Below, piece by piece: positions 63,806 to 64,000 of a stretch of 64,000 nucleotides of DNA (position 1 is its first letter; each line of letters opens with the position of its first letter). A model generated the notes under the pieces. The model saw only the letters and a program-made list of their open reading frames with translations. It was not told the origin of the DNA and did no database searches. The translations under genes and the position numbers were made by a program. Origin of the DNA: Clusia tigrina (lineage: Eukaryota; Arthropoda; Insecta; Diptera; Clusiidae). The stretch is from positions 316,644,289-316,708,288 of the forward strand of contig OV050030.1 in the NCBI GenBank assembly GCA_920105625.2, given 5' to 3'.

Positions 63806-64000
63806 GAGCTGCATCAAGGTCGCCGGCATATTGCGAATTGAAAAGCAAGTTATGAATATTTTAAGTATTTGGTTTAGAAAAATTGCTTTTGAAGTACAAA
63901 ACTTGTATGATACATTGTAAATTAAAAGTACGAAATCTTTTGGTATGCAATGTATTCTTTGCTGTATTTTACATATTATTGTAACAGTAAATCTTTTGCT
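63806..64000 (+). repeat. Monomer 15, start only (cut by the window end)
   Basis: The first 195 bp of the next copy continue the tail sequence without a break, so the array extends to the right of the window. Confidence 0.93.

Larger units (their letters stand above)
5163..64000 (+). repeat. Head-to-tail satellite-like array of a decayed BEL/Pao-derived ~4-kb monomer
   Basis: The phrase GAGCTGCATCAAGGTCGCC recurs at 5163, 7482, 11483, 15202, 18923, 22919, 26925, 30922, 34456, 38410, 42378, 46328, 50278, 55897, 59848 and 63806. Spacings are 3950-4006 bp for the near-full-length copies, 3719-3721 bp for two sharing deletions, 3534 bp and 2319 bp for two others, and 5619 bp where a 1656-bp transposon is inserted. 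All copies lie on the plus strand. The phase was set at the left array edge. The array continues beyond the window. Monomers are numbered 0-15 below. Left copies (1-7) and right copies (8-14) form two subfamilies. Confidence 0.97.

Noticed and set aside
5163..64000. CRISPR array or bacterial repeat system
   Set aside because: The repeat is ~4 kb without spacers and its coding content is an animal BEL/Pao retrotransposon; the flanks are insect-type.
5163..64000. Tandem rDNA, histone or other multicopy host gene cluster
   Set aside because: No rRNA, tRNA or histone sequence is seen. The recognisable coding parts are RT, RNase H, integrase and the pol C-terminal domain.
5163..64000. A live, expressed BEL/Pao element among the copies
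   Set aside because: Every copy examined has several frameshifts and stops. Gag, protease and paired LTRs are not seen, and the integrase catalytic residues are in different frames.

Overview
This window looks like heterochromatin-like or otherwise repeat-rich DNA from an insect, probably a fly. The evidence is an AT-rich base composition, a MADF-BESS gene remnant with a 58-bp GT-AG intron, a Tc1-family transposon of the Drosophila S-element type, PIF/Harbinger and Helitron-like non-autonomous elements, and BEL/Pao retrotransposon pol sequence. No intact host gene was found. Almost everything is mobile-element debris or tandem repeat.

Left part (1-5162). A 527-bp PIF/Harbinger-type element (435-961) has 33-bp terminal inverted repeats and a TAA target duplication. 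It is followed by a broken MADF-BESS gene (1107-2089), a 43-bp minisatellite (2410-2532) and a Helitron-like element (2634-3424) with internal 142-bp repeats. Next come about 630 bp of almost pure (TA)n (3425-4056), a nearly perfect 350-bp palindrome (4066-4415), a polypurine tract with an LTR-like segment (4433-4819), and a minus-strand BEL/Pao fragment (4884-5162). That fragment abuts the array described next.

Right part (5163-64000, running off the window). This is a head-to-tail array of a ~4-kb monomer: one truncated copy, fourteen further copies (several with deletions) and the start of the next. Each monomer is a mosaic built on a decayed BEL/Pao pol. In order it holds an AT-rich tail, a short stretch resembling a different (hAT/ZBED-like) transposon protein, reverse transcriptase with a YMDD motif, RNase H, a ~1-kb central block I cannot identify, the integrase core, and the C-terminal domain that ends BEL pol (DUF5641 type). 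No gag, protease or flanking LTR pair is visible within the monomer. The same frameshifts and stops recur in the copies compared, so the element was dead before it multiplied. It was amplified as DNA, in the manner of a satellite, and not by retrotransposition.

The array falls into two subfamilies that switch near 34.5-34.8 kb. Neighbouring copies are nearly identical over kilobases, shared deletions allow a partial history, and all four combinations of two deletion markers occur among the right-hand monomers, which points to exchange between copies. One monomer (50278-55896) carries a 1656-bp Tc1/S-like element with 224-bp terminal repeats. Its transposase has a one-base frameshift and an Asn codon at the second catalytic Asp position. 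The most interesting feature is this retrotransposon-derived satellite, together with the inverted fragment at its edge, which carries roughly the pol section the monomers lack.
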